64,000 nt of DNA from Prostheceraeus crozeri. Taxonomy: Eukaryota; Platyhelminthes; Polycladida; Euryleptidae. The stretch's first letter is position 1, and the number at the start of each line of letters is the position of its first letter. The translations under genes and the position numbers were made by a program. The stretch lies in NCBI GenBank assembly GCA_907163375.1, contig CAJQUW010007110.1:62001-126000 (forward strand), in the 5' to 3' direction. A model generated the notes under the pieces. The model was not told the DNA's origin, ran no database searches, and saw only the letters and a list, made by a program, of their open reading frames with translations. This document shows, in pieces, positions 40,401 through 55,400 of the stretch.

Positions 40401-43400
40401 GCCGATCACAGGTAAAGGCTCATAAAATATAATAAGATATTTAAAGAGTAAGATGGATTATTGTGTAAACTTAGTAGAAATATGCTAAATGTGCTTGGGC
40501 GGTATAATATGTTTCACCACCACAACTGCAAACTACGTGCATTTGACAGTCATAGGTAATAGGCCTGACAACTCAAAATATCGCAGACATTCCCATAAAA
40601 TACATGCATGTGAGTAGATCATCTATAGGCCATATATTAATATGATAAAGAGAATTCATTCATCAATTAACGTTTCCTCATATCCGATGAGGTGAACACC
40701 ACAGACTGTGTATTAAAATCCGTTGGCATATATTTGAGGCAGAATACAATTAAGGCACATGAGGAAAATCAAAATTAATTTTCAAGTTAGTCTCTGTTCA
40801 TTATTAGGCAAAGAAGATTTGATTGAGAAGAACGACAGAAATCTATCCGAAATAAAATTGCTAAGACAGCGCAGTTGTGGCGTGGTGGGCGAGGTCGTTT
40901 GAGGCTTTATGCGAAACAATTGCATTGCCAAATATAGCACACATGCAGCTAGCTTGAAATTATCCATGACAATTTTTTGAGATTTATGATGGTTTGATGA
41001 CAATTTTGATAAAAAATATAATTCACATCTGTCAGGGAGGCACTCACATGATGCTCAGAATAGTACATGAATTTGAAATAATTAGAGATAATCTTTGATG
41101 AATTGCAAATTGCATGGATGAAATTAGAAAGAGAATACTTAAATCATATCGCAAAATATCGATATCAAACCTATGTTAATTGTGTTTGATTCAAAATTAA
41201 AACCGTGAACAATTGGATGTATTGAATTCTCAACGGATGTACTGTTTTCAGGTTCTCTGTCATGTGAAGATTTAAATATGAAAATAAAGGATGTGAATGT
41301 CAAGAAAGAAAATGCTTTCATGAATCAAATGAATCGAGCTTAATGACAAAGTACTAATTCCATGAGGATGCATTTTCATCTATGACTTCATAATTCATCT
41401 TTTTCTTATTTTATTGGTACTGTTTCCATTTTTATCTTGAAGCACATTGATTTAAGCAAGATTTGTTTCTGCATTAAGGTTTAAAATAATTATGAGTTGA
41501 AAGTGAATTATGTCTCCATTTTCCTAGCCAGTGCTGTTTGGACAATGTCTTACTGCGAACAATTTATAAAATATTTATATATATTCATATATATAAATTC
41601 ATTCAATGCATTTACTCTTTTAAAAAGTATATCCGATAACACTTGAAATCCTTAGGGCTACATTAATTTGAAATTGTATGTCTTAAATGCTATTGACTGT
41701 TTAGTTTGAGCGTTTAATAGCTAGCGGTCACATCGAGTCGCGATCACTTTGATCAAGCTCCTGCTTAAGAAACTGGGACATTAAAAAGTGCAAAAAAAGA
41801 AAATTTAATAATTGTAAAACCTAAATCAGCTGATCATCAAATTGATTATTTTTTAATGATTACATTGAAGGGAAGGGTAGTTGCAGTTGCACTATCAGGC
41901 TGGACAAAGTTTATGATATCCACCATCTAAAGTATGCTTCTTTTTAACTTGTGGAGCTCTGATTCCACGCAGCTATACAACTGAATGTCAACTATAATAT
42001 TTAATATAAAATGAATAACACAAGGCATTGCATACTATATAATATCTAGCAGACTACTACTATGGCGGACTATTTTTCAAATCTTGCGCGTAGATGGCCG
42101 TGTTATTATTTATGGCCCTATTATTTTCAAATATCTGTTGGTTGAACAAGTTTAGAGCAATTGTGCAGATCAATTTTCATTGATATGTCAGTCGTCATAT
42201 CCCAAAATGCCTAATTAGGTGCCGTTGGGCCTGACAATTTTATGCAATAACTCAGCCAGGGTAGAGGGTAACTCAGCCTGTCAGAGGTTTTGCAGGGTAT
42301 GCCATATAATTTGGAAAACTAACAGTGTAAAGCAATGCAAAGAATTTAATTAGTCTATATGGCGTATGGCTACATTGCTTTAAAGGGGTATAGCTTTTAT
42401 ATTCACAAAATGTGTTGGTCTGGTTGAGAAGAAATTTGAGAGGAAGAAGTATTGAGAATCATTTATTTCAATTCATTTTCCTTCATTTGTTTAATTAATA
42501 GTTTACAAATATTATATAAATAAGGCTTCTCAGTTGCTTGCATAATATTTTCCGATGTTTGTAGCCTGAGTTGGAGGATGATTATGCATACATAAATTAT
42601 AAAGCAAGCATGATTATTGTACTGGAATATAAAATTATTTCCTATTGATGCCTTCGTGGTTTTAAACTCGGCTTTTGAGGCAAAAATATCTGAATAATTG
42701 TCTAGTAATAATTTCCCATCAATTATTATCATAAGCACAAATCGCAAATGGGCCGAAATTTAAGACGATGACAGTCTATTGATTTGATTTCGCTTTTCTA
42801 ATAATTGATTGATTGACTTTATTGACCTGATTTGTACAATAATCAAAGTTGGGCAACATTTTTAAAGTAAGTTGAACGGTAATATTTTATATAGGTAGTA
42901 TGAGAAGTAGAGATAGGCTGTAATTTGAGACATTGACAGACCAACGATAATGATAATGTACTAGACCTGTCATAATTTCATTCTTTAATATAATTTAGAG
43001 ATCATCACCACCAAGTATTCCCTGACACTACTTTGTAGAACTAGAGAATTGAGGATTGCATATTTATACAGTTACATTGTCAAAAGCGTCAACATACTTG
43101 AAAGCAAACGAATTCAACTTACAATCTATGTCCCGGAATATATATGAGCCTAAGAACGACATTGATATCACAGAGACGGGAAGCGCAAAATCTGCCATCA
43201 ATTCACGTTTTGAAGTATTGAGAAAGGGTCTAAAAAGAAAAATTTCAATTTATTAATCATAAAAAAGAAGTCAATGGAAATGGTTAATTTACGTATTTCA
43301 TAAAAACAACACTTGTCATGCTAGCAAGCATCCAAAATAATTAATTTCACACTGTTTTACTAAGGCTAAAGGACATAGTGAAACCTCTAAAAGAAGTATA

Positions 43401-46400
43401 TTCTTTGTGCCCTTTTTAAATTAGGAATGTATACTTAGGCATGCTTTGTAAGTCTGATTGAATTTTCACATGAATGACAATTTTCCTAATTCAAATTCCT
43501 ACGAAATTTAGCTCATCCTCTGTGAGAAGCAATTCTTCGGCATCAATTTTTACAATTCAACAAATCACTGGTTGCATTCCAGCACGCTGTTATATATTGT
43601 GATTATAGATAAACGAAATGAAGTTGGACGATAAAGAAGCAATCATACCGGCAGTCTACTCTATGGTCATAGTGATGTCTTGTCTGATCATGATATCAAT
43701 CATGGGTCGATTTTATCGATAATCAAAAGTAAACCAGCTTTCGGAGCGAGTTTGCATAAGTTATTTGATAAGCAAGTGCGTTTGTGATCTCGATTATCTT
43801 TACCACTTGGTGTTTTTACAAGGGATAACGAACGTGATTGTAATAATAATAGCCTAAAATGACGAGTGAATCTTTTTTTAGAACTGTTTCTTTTAAATGT
43901 ACATGTATATGGTTGTCTAAGCTGCAATATAAAAGTATCTCAATATTCAATAATGGAGATGCATTTGATCTTCATCACATGAAATCGATTTTAGGGTGAA
44001 TATCATGTTTGAGATTGTTCTTGTTTTGTTAAGAAATGTGTAAAATGGCACTTTTTACAGCCTATGAATTTTGGAAAATGACGCATGACTATCATCAATC
44101 CACAATAAATGTCTTCACAAGCAAACTGTCTACTCGGAAGTTCGTGTTGCATTGAAATATTTGATCATTAGTAAGAGCGCAAAAACATCAAAAATAAGAT
44201 ACTCACGTCTTCGTAAAATTGAAAAGGTAAACTGCCATCCATACAGTACCAATGGTGAGCAAAAGGTATAATAGGCTGACTTCCTTTTTACATTCAGGAA
44301 TCTCCATTCCCGTTTGATTTAAAGCATTGCTGTCGCTTAAGTTAAACAGAGAGATATTCGATATGTTGCCATCGAAAAAAGGATTTGAGCTTGCATTATT
44401 GGTGCATTGAATATAATGGAGGTTAAATTCTGTAAAGAAAGAAGAGTAATAAGCTACAGTAATGTTGATAGACCAGATTCTCAATGAATGTAAAAATGAC
44501 GTCAGTAAGCATGTGTAACAAAGAGTTATTGTGTCATTGCTACTACTAATGCGGTAATGTCACTACCACGGAGCGCTGGTGTTATACTATGCGTTTTCCC
44601 TCGATTACGTTTCTTGAGCGAATGTTCTGAGGTAGATAACAATTACTCCACGGTAAAAAAATTACACTTGTATCACTGATTACATTACCTCCTTTTTCTT
44701 CCTACCCCAAGCTTATTTCTCATTACATTTTCGCTAAGATTCAAACTGATTATACAATATTAAAATATCGCGCTTTGGCTTCTATACAGGACTTTGTTAA
44801 GTTTGCACTTGATTTTCTGCTTTTGATTTGATTTAGAGATTGATCTTGCGGTTTCTAGAAGAATTATATTGCTTCCCTTTTTCCGAGAGGGAAATTAAGT
44901 GCATCTAATGCGCTTTTCTGATTTAGTTCTTTTTTTCACGATCAGCAATTTTGATAGGAAGAATAGAATGTAGGAACACCGGTGAGATATTTCATCCGCA
45001 TGAGAAAGTACGGTATTACACGAATAAATGATTTGGTGACAAAACATTACATAAGTTAATGAAACAAAGAATTCTGCGAGACAAAGGCTTTGGTTTTTCT
45101 TTGATCAATGCAGACAAAGATTCAAAAATGCGAAATAGGATCAACGTTTTCTGTTGCATCTCCGCATGATGAAGTTCCGACCATGGCTTCATACACGTAC
45201 ACGCGCAAATAACTCTATAGTAATTAATATTTGTACATTTAAATGCAATAAAGAATGGAATTAATATGATATATCCCCAAATAGTAAAGAAAAATCAACT
45301 TACCACGAACGATGCCTTTAGCTGCATCCGTGAAAAATGCAATGGAAACAAAGAATGCAAAAATCTCTTCTGTTGATCTGAAAAGTTCAAACGCATGAAG
45401 GCAAAGTGTGCCATATGTGCCCAAAACGTTTTTGCTCAGTAGTTTCTGCAGATTTATACAAATTACTCAACTCACAATATCTCGTCACTCTAAATACTGT
45501 AATCGACTATAAGACACCAGCACTAGTAATGTCGTGAAACTGCCTGACGTGGCCTCTGAACGAACTATGAGAAAGTGGGTGGACCAAAGCCCTATCGAAG
45601 AGGCGCTGGTCAAAGTGCCGTCGTTTTGCGAGGCCAAAGTGCTATCGGTTGAGTGTCTTCCCCTGAAAGTGCATCAGGCGTAATTGAAATGTTATTTTCG
45701 GAATTTCATGATATGCATGTAATTTGGTTTTTCATAACCAAAGATCGACAATGATAAAATGATAAAATGATATCATTATATTTTTGAAAAATGATATAAA
45801 ATGATATCATCAAAAATTTTTGTTTCAATTATGTTTTCTAATCATAGATTCTTCTCATTTTGTATTGAAGCAAATTTACCAATGTCCTTCCCCACTTGTT
45901 GATTCATGTAGCGAAAAGCAACAGCCTATTGTCTGTTAGTCAGTCTGTCTATCGCACAGATTGACAATGATTGAACATTGAACTCATTAATAACTGTCTT
46001 AATGTTTTTGAAGTCTTGACTGTAATCTAAATATTCTTGGCCTTTTTTCGTATTTTCGATACTGTTGGCCTAACCAACTGCATATTGTAGGCATATTTGT
46101 AATTCGAGTGTATAATGCTTAAATCAAAACTTGCAATGTTTGATGTATAGGCCATAGGCTCTACCTAAGTTTTGATATACAAGAAGCTTTGTATGACTAA
46201 ACTGCTTTCTTCGGTCTTCCATTATTTGGAATATGTCGATGCTGCATGCAATCCAATTATAATTTCATTGCTAAGAGCAATAAAAGTATCATGGTAGCAA
46301 TGTAAATCGAAAAATTCGTAAGATTAGATCTATTTATGGTGAAGGCCTATAGGTATGTTTCACTAAAAAATGGTATATTTTCATTATAAAAATATAAAAT

Positions 46401-49400
46401 GATATCATTGCCGATCATAGTTCATAACATACCATAAAGCCTGTAATAAACCGCCATGGCGGTATATTTCTCAACCCTGTCTCTTGGATGGCTGTCTATT
46501 ACAGGTGGCGGTCTAGTTTTCGACATCTCCGAGTCAAAGAGCATTAAGAAATATCGCTTCAATAAAGGTTGTATTCACGTATATGTTCCATGTATGAAGC
46601 TCTCAAATAAATGCAAATACTTTGCAATATGCGCGATAAATTACGAAATTATTTTCATTTAAGCTTATTGATGTGGCCTATTATTTTGTGATTGAAGCTT
46701 AATATGATACCAAATGCGTGTTTGACTGACATTCAATAAATTTTTAATAGAAATGTTTAACATTGTATGTGACCGTTATTCATTCATTTAATTTGAAGGT
46801 CTTTTTGAAAACAACCATTTAGACCTAATTCACCCGTATCCTGGCAATATAGGCTCAACACTCAACAAAATGGTGTTGTAAAATGGGGATACTTGAGACA
46901 ATTTTTTTGAAACTCTGAGTCGAGCACTCATACACTTTCGTCAAATATACTTCTTTTGCCACTGTTATTTTGCTTGGGTAACGTGTTATCATTGTATAAT
47001 AAAAGACTCTGCCAGATCCACTTACTTTGCGTAACATCTTAGAATTAGTAGTGTCTCAAGTTAGACTTAGTTTGGGTTACGGGCGACATTGACCTATTTA
47101 TAGGAAATAAAAACAAATAATTAGGTATGAAATGCACATTATTACTTAATACATCAGGAGAGTATCGTGAAAACGAATTAACAAACTATCAGCATTGCTT
47201 AATTATGGAAGGTCGCCTGAGGGCGACTTCCCATAAGTTTCGAAGCTGCTGCACATCAGCAAAACTATTCGAACTCAATGCTTATGAGTACAGGTAGTGC
47301 TTTGCAAACTTTGAAATAATATTATTACAGAAACAAGAACGCGTAGGGTCCAAGAACATTACGTAGTTAAAAATGTCATTCAGGGCTATGGAGTCAAAGT
47401 TCATGAGAGTAAGCCTGCATGACACTTCTCATCAATATTCATCTCTGAATTCTCCTGTAATTTATCGGGATAGTCCATTCGAAACCCCATTTTGTGAGCA
47501 ATGCAACAATTAACCAGACCATACTGCACCGAATCAATGCATCAGGTCAAATATTAAATCTCAGTGTTGAAATCAGACATCAAGTAACTTGATATATTAT
47601 ATTTCATTATTTCATGGCCCTTCTTCACAATAAAAAAAATCGTTTCACATAGATAGAGGCCTACTCCATCATGCTTCGTGTGAGTGTTAGATCCGAGTCA
47701 GACTTTGAGCCCGGACCAAGCGAATCTTTTGAATCATCACTTTATAGCATGTACAATACATATGCGATGCACCAATATTCAGCACTTAAATTTACTTGTC
47801 TGTGGATAAAGCCTGCAATCCTTGGAATCATTACATTACGAGCATCCGACATAGAACAAGGAAACAGCCCTTCAGAGAAAGCAGCTGAGCTCTTTGAAAA
47901 TGAGAGTTGCAGCGGGGTAATCAATAGTTCAAATCCTCTTGTTCATAAGTGATAATCAAACCCTAATCCAATTTCACTGTACTCCGGATAAGCGGGAGAA
48001 AAGTCAGGAAACATTTCCAACACATGCAAAACCCTTCGGTCAAGCGGGGGACTTTTTTGCATTTTTGATAATTTGGCTATTTTGATGGATAGCTAGATCT
48101 TAAACTTTTCATTAAGTTTCAACAAAAAATCTGTATTCTGACCGGTTGCCTTCATACAGCCTACTATTGAAGTGCAGCGCTACATTATCATTCCCTATCC
48201 CAATGCAAGTTCGCATGGGATCAGATGGAAATGGATTTCTTATTTCAGCTTTCATTCTTTCTTTCTAATGTAGATGATAAGAAACAGTCCAATGCATCTG
48301 GTGTTTACAAAGCAATTGCTGTTCATCTACTTACACAGAATTTCTAAGAATTCATTATAGCAGCTCACAGCACAGCATGTCAACGAGCCAGCACTTACTC
48401 TGTCTAGAGGAGAAGGTCAAACTCATCAGAGTTTCTGAAGTCCCTCGAGTTCGGCAGTGGCGAGGGACAAAAAGCATTTGACATTAAATTCTTTCTTCTT
48501 TAGATAAATGTGTGATTTCCTCTAACGGTTAACTATAACCTTTAACTGTTGCTCCGTGTTTTACAGTTCTTTTGAACAAATACATATAATAGGTATTGTT
48601 TTTCATATTCAGAATAATTCCAATGGACGCAAAAGGATACTTTTGTTTTGTCTTTTATATCCAGAACCTTAGAACGTAATGGTATTGGGAACCTATAAGC
48701 TCTATGAGCGATCGATGCTGTCAATTGAAGAACGGAAATTTAGCGTACATTGCAATTATTTAGAGTAAATGAGCTCGAAGCTTGTCACTCCGCTTAAGGG
48801 TGAACTTCAGATGCGAGGGAGGGAAACCTCGCTCCCAAACCGTCCCGCTTATCCGGAATGGACTGCATCTGACAAATTTCTGATTTTTGATAATCATGTA
48901 AAAGATTGAAATGTCTGGAATTTTGCATATTCTGATTGATCTATATTATCAGTGGTATGCATTTCACCTATTGATTTATTTGGTTATCTAATTAATTCCT
49001 TATTTCCTTATATTTGGAATGTACAAAAACAGTATTTGTGTTTAGCAATCGAAAAATTATGCAGATTACGCAGTGCTATTTGCATTATTACCTGATTTAT
49101 GCTTTCATTCATAGATGTGTATTTGCTAATCATAAGCATTCTGTAAGATCATTGGTAGTAGTTAGATGCCTGCATGTGATTTTACAGTGGAGAACAATGA
49201 TATTCGGGATAATTTTACTGCGAGATTTAATGGGATTGCCATACAGAATGATCACGTGAGACGGTCGCTGTCGTGCATAGAGAATACACAATCAGATAAA
49301 AACATAGCTCAAAATAGTTGAAATATAAAAAACAAGTGGAAAATTACGGTGTAAAGTGCATGTCGAAATATAATCTTTTTAGCAATATTTGAATCTTAGT

Positions 49401-52400
49401 ATTGTATTACTCAGTTTCTAAGTCAGTAGCCTTTTCTTTACATAGATCTTCTATTGCCGCGGTAAATATACTCACCTCCAGCTTGTTCTCTTCACTGCAT
49501 AAATACTTGGCGGCTTAATTGAAGACGAAATCGACGCAAGCGTCGATAAAGTGTTTTTACGCTACGTTGATGCTTTCGTAATTTAGGTTGAAGATGACAC
49601 CGTCATCTTTCAAGAGCATCGATGCTGCTAAAGTTGTTGGTGTTTAATGTTGACACAAACAGTATCCATTTTTGTTGACTCGCATAGTGTTCATTGACTA
49701 TCAGCGTGCATGCATACTATGTAATCTCTTTTTCTTAAAATAGTTGATTTCAACATGCATGCATTTGTATAGATGCAATAATAATTTCTACATCAACATT
49801 TCTTGCGATGGTAAATTTTGCTACATTTGACTTTTACCCAAATAACTGAGAAGTATTGCTTACCTTGTTGACCATTTCATGAGTTTGCTTAAATCGAACA
49901 GTGCATACAGCAGCAGAAAAATACTGTTGAATACTCCAACGAGTCCAAGCATGGCAAAAAATTCGACACCTGTCTCCTTACATATGGAATATATAACTGA
50001 AAGAGAAATTCACGTTCTATAATTCATGCCCGTGTTTGATCAGCCGATATCATTAAAGTTCTCCATAGTTAAACAATATTGAACTTTGCCGAATAACAAA
50101 AGACATCTCTTTCGAAATCTTAAGATAGCATCGACGGACTGTTATCAAAACAATGGAAATGTAAAATAATGCACTTATGCATTAATGCATGTATATGCTT
50201 AAAGCACCCTATTGTCCTTGAACTATTAAATAGCCCATGTGGATATTTTGATGATAAGGTTTGAATAAGAAAATGACTTGAACTGAATCCTACTTCGGTA
50301 CCGGCTGCTTGACCGCGTGGATGAATGTTTTGCCAAGAGAGAGAAAAAAATGAGTGAAAAAAGACCGGCTATTCCGCTCTCGCCCATTCTGCTCTAGCAT
50401 GATATCGCACAAAATCATATAATATTACGTGTAAACAGATAACATAAGCACGTCAGCGATTGCAAGAAATAAAGTATGTCTTCAAAGATCTTTTAAAGGA
50501 GTGTAGGGATACAGAATTCCTCACGTCTCTTGGCAAGGAATTCTACAATACGGGTGCAGCATGGGAAAATGATCTTCCAAAGGGAGTCCGATAATTACGA
50601 GACTCCAGAATTCGGTCATCATCAGATGAACGCAACGATCTCCTAGGAACATATACGGATACGAGATCTGACAAATAGGACGGACAAGAGCCCTGAAGAA
50701 TCTTGTACACCGTGACACAAATTTTAAAGCATATCCGTTGTCTGATGGGAGGCCAGTGTAAATCAGAAAGATGACACGATATATGCTCGTATTTCGGAAT
50801 ACGCATACTTAATCTTGCTGCATTGTTTTGAATACTCTGTAGCTTATCCAGAAGATACGTTGGACAGTTATATAGAATTGAATTACAGCAATCAATTCGA
50901 GAAAGAATAATAGTGCACACCACAGTTTTACACGTATCCGATAAATAGCGTTCGATATGGCGCAAACGGCGCAACTCATAATTTTAAACACAAATCAAGT
51001 TGATGAGGTGACACAATAAATCTAGGTTTCGATTGAATGATATACCAAGATTCCTCACTTTCTGAGAAAAATCAAAATGCGGCAGCGGCTCAGTTGGAAT
51101 TCTTATGCTTGGAGGACATAATATAATCACTTCAGTCTTCCGTGTATTCAAAATCAGTTGATTACTTGTCAACCAATCCTCCACTTGATGAATACAGTTA
51201 TTCGCAGCCAGCAAGAGCTGATGTAGTCGTTCAGGAGTCGTGCTTTGATAGAATTGGCAGTCATCCGCATAAATGTGGTACTTGAAAAAGTGGCAGTCGA
51301 ACACTTTCGAGATCGGTGAAGAGATAAAGCGAAAATAAAATAGGTCCTAGGACGGAGCCTTGCGGTACCCCACATGAAAGAAATGATTTTTTGGATGTGC
51401 TGTCAGTTACCATAACAGACTGAGTCCTTTGAGATAAGTATCATGCAATCCTTATTCGTTTAGATGAATAGTAGATATCATATGATATCGGTATGATCAG
51501 GAAGAACATGTACTTCTAGTGCTCTGTACATGCACATGTGTCTTTCAATCTTTTAATCGGAAAATTTTCGGAATCGCTGAAGTATATTACGCAATGCAGT
51601 GTATTTCCTAAGAAAGTTGACATATCAATGATCTTTTAGTATTTTCCTCCTGAATAATTTTCGACAAAGCTATGATGAAAGCAATTCCGAAGTTGCGGCT
51701 TAACCTTAGCAATCATAAACCCGATTCAAAATCAAGCAATGGATAATAAGAAGCAGACATAGGAAGGCATGTACATGTATTTTGCTTACACTTATATCTA
51801 ATAGGATAGAAATTCTAGACACAGAATTAGCTTCCACTTCAAGACGTAATAAACGATTTAGAGGTCAAAATTCAAGACAATTCTCTTTTAAAGATCGCGG
51901 AGAGTTCGAGCAGACTTTTATGGAGCTGCAACTGCTGTTCCGCTTCAGTTTTCATTCACGTGTGTACATGTTTTTGGATGAGAAGGACGTAGATGTTTGA
52001 CAACACAATTTGTTTGCATCATCAGTGCCAGCAAGGTTGCATGTGACTCTTCAGAGAATCACATTATTCTTGAAGCTTTAGCCAAGCAGTGAATAAATAT
52101 TCCACGCTTGCCTACCGATGGACTATCATGTAGTCCCATGGAGGCCTATAGAAATGACAAACTCGAATTAAACACGATGCACGTTAGTCACAATCATTTA
52201 GCTGGTTTTAAAGTTCATAAGGATTACAAATGAATTGCAAATACTCGAGCATTTATCCTATGAGTTATTATTTATCAATACACATATACATCGTGCATGT
52301 ATAGCACAGTGCTTTTACATGCATAGTAAATTTTTGATCTACATTACTGTTGTGTAATCTCTAAAACCTCATCAACAGTGAGCGCTGCAATCCGTGTGAA

Positions 52401-55400
52401 ATGAGCCTTTGATTCCTTTGTCTTTCGGCTCCTGTCCTGTCATCGAACCGGAACCAAACAGACTTAGTTAGTCATGGCTGGTTGAAACACTGCAGAGTTT
52501 TCTGCAGATGAATTTTTATTATGAGACAGCAAGACATATCGCTTTTGAATGTTTAATGCTTGTCAACTTGAATTCATTGCAATAAAATAAAAACTGCAAA
52601 ATATTCAAATTTTAATGTAAAAAGCATTTAAACAACAAAAGCCGCATACTCTGCAAACATGTTCCATTTTTTAATGTTGTCGATAATTTCCACATGAAAG
52701 AATGTGCATCGCTGATATCGCTGAGAATATCGCTGATAGTAGAATTCTGTATTATGATAACTGAATATTTTAAATTCACATTCGAATAAATTCATGTTCA
52801 TTCAAGCTAAATTGAAGATGATTCTTTGTGAACTATAAAGTCGGCAGGAAAACTAAAGAATGTTGCATAATCGATCCCGCGAACAAGGAACTGTTGATTA
52901 AGATATTTGCAGTTCATCACTCTTTGCTCTTGATATTTGTGCTTATCGCGTCGCGCATTTTTCAAACATTCCGACAGAGTACGTTCTTCGTGATATGTGA
53001 ATGCTTTCAATTAGTTGATGAATGCTGTCAATTTTCTTGTTCGAACTTGGAGAAAATGTTCATATTACCTGCACTGTCATGGCATTTGGCATCACGTGAT
53101 ATTCCTTATCTCTCATCGACATGTGGAACATTAACAAAATATGCATATTGTCAAAATCAAATTATCCACATTCAAGCATTTAATTTTTGCATCTAAGAAT
53201 GACAGAAAGAAATATCTAATTTAAAATTAGACATTATATATGTGATTATAAAAATTGAAAGTCAATGGCATGTAATTTTTATTTAGGAAAGAGGAACATT
53301 GGGAGGAAAGATAGGCATCTTAGAATGTGAAAAATTCAGACGACGACATACTCGTAATTTGATTGTGTCAAGATACCAGTTTGTCAGTTCAATTAATCAC
53401 TGCATAGCATCCGCATACATGAAATGAGACAAGAGGAGAGAATTAGCGTCTTAATATATTTGGTGAACAAAATGATTTCATCAAAGATTGATTTCTGAAT
53501 GATCCCTCAGAAATCTCCCGATTATTTCGACTTTTTATGTTTATTCACCATCTTCAATCACTAGATCGCGAGACCGTGTAGGAAAAAACACATTTATATT
53601 TCTTTACGGATTTCAGATCACGCTGTATAGATCGGTCCAGAATGTTCTAAAATATAGCTCAGGAAATTTGTGAGTTGCGAAGCAATTGTACAGTTTTCTG
53701 AAGTCATATTCAATACCTATCGTTTATTACCTGCTGCTACAGAATGGACATGCAATTAGAAACTGCTCTACTGACACACTAAGAGCTAAGAGGGTGGCAG
53801 AAAAATGCCTCAATTTTAATTGAATGTAAAAGATAGTTTTTCATTACCTATCGATTGCTGCGAAATCCATCACGATATTCAGATAGCTGTGATTTCTTCA
53901 GATTCGAATATTTCAGATAATACACAACTTTCGTCGATAATGTAAAACTGCCTGATGCAAGCGACGTAGAAAATGTTCACATTCTTCTTTACACTAATCT
54001 AACAACGGTTTCGCTTCTCTACTGTGAATGCTTCATAGACGTACACGCGAGCCTGAAACCCAGTTGAGGGCTGTACTTATATGACAAGTGCTTAATGGTC
54101 AACGCTGAATATAAAGTTACTGACTAAAGGGTATTAACTTAAGTATAAGGACTTAACCAAGGATATTTGGAGTCAGAGCATCCTTCAATTATTCCATTGT
54201 CTATGCATCGCATGACTCACACACTGAATGGTCACTTTAGTTATTCGGCTATATGTAATATCGGCAAATTATATCCATGCATCACTGTTATTTCTTGCGT
54301 GCTATCTTCATGGTTTGATCACTGGTTTTGTTTCCCGTCGATATATTTAAAACTTTTTGTAAAATTATGAATGTATTGTATACCAATCCATGTATGTGCA
54401 TGGGCTCAGGACACTGTCCTAATAACAGTCTGCTATAGCAACGCAGTTATGCTTTATTAACATCTTCGTTTGAACGACAGATCAAACAATATCCCTGATT
54501 GTTATTTTTTCATTAGGCTCAAGTATTGATCTTATCTCAAGACAGGACCACTCACTACTCACTAATATCAAGATGTTTTTCCCTGTCTTGCAGCGGCATC
54601 GCGATTGCTGATGGCATGGACCCCTTCGGCTCAGATATTACTCTGCAACAAATAATTAAGACTTACTATGACTGACCTATTCACGAAAAATATTTGGCTA
54701 TACTCACCTCTTCAAAAGTTCTTTTTGAGGAAGTTAACACAAAAGTCGATTCAATCTGAAGTATCACTATATAGGAATTTTGTTGTCCTGAAGGATTTTT
54801 GATATCCGCCAAGGTCAACGTCACTTAAACTATTTCCTTGTTCGTTTGACATCAGTGACACAGTATAGAAGCAAAAGCAAATAACTTCGTGCATTTTTGC
54901 CTTTGAAATTCAAATGAAATCGACTGATTGACTTCGTCTTTGAGAATAGTTTTAGGACTAGGTCACAAGAGTGATTTGAAGTACGTATTCTATCAGCATT
55001 AAATTGAGAAAAGTTCATTGGTGACAATAAAATAACTAACTTCTTAATTCGATGATTAGGTTGAATTCGCTTTGCCTACGGAATCCTTTTATTGTTGAAT
55101 TCTGATCACGTATGAAAAGAATTTATCATCCTCCTGATTTGAGCTGTGAGAGTCTCAAAGATGAGGTTACTTAGACTTATTTATGAATTTCAGAATAAGA
55201 AATGTGCAAAAGCAATGGTCTCCTTCAAGTTTTCATTGACTACAAAATTAAAATCTGAACACATGTCTTTGTGTCATAAATTTGCAATTCCACCTAATGA
55301 CCTTTTTGAAGTACAATGCTCGCTGGCTAATCATTTCACCCGAATAAACTTATTGCGAATGTAATCAACAACTAAAAATGCCTTTCTAAATTTCTAGAAA

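Larger units (their letters stand above)
29718..43122 (-). other. Intron between exons 7 and 8 (13.4 kb)
   Basis: The largest intron, phase 1, and the main repeat sink. It contains a mariner (29876-31298), a SINE (32021-32240), a LINE relic (32400-33190), a 307-bp MITE (36866-37172), a LINE relic (about 37500-38050), MITE copy 1 (39668-40407) and a possible LINE tail (42795-42830). The stretches 33200-36860, 38060-39660 and 40410-42790 show nothing I can support. Confidence 0.9.
45378..49863 (-). other. Intron between exons 4 and 5
   Basis: 4.5-kb phase-2 intron. It contains MITE copy 2 (45743-46416) and a pogo/Tigger-like non-autonomous element (47975-48865). A few degenerate 25-base repeats lie around 45550-45650. 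The remainder is featureless. Confidence 0.9.

Noticed and set aside
45540-45660. Apparent tandem repeat of about 25 bases (GTCAAAGTGC / GCCAAAGTGC units)
   Set aside because: Only two or three poorly matched units; not distinguishable from chance similarity.
52828-53196. 122-residue plus-strand open frame inside a transporter intron
   Set aside because: No recognisable motif, low-complexity hydrophobic composition, no splice context, and an overlapping open frame on the other strand.
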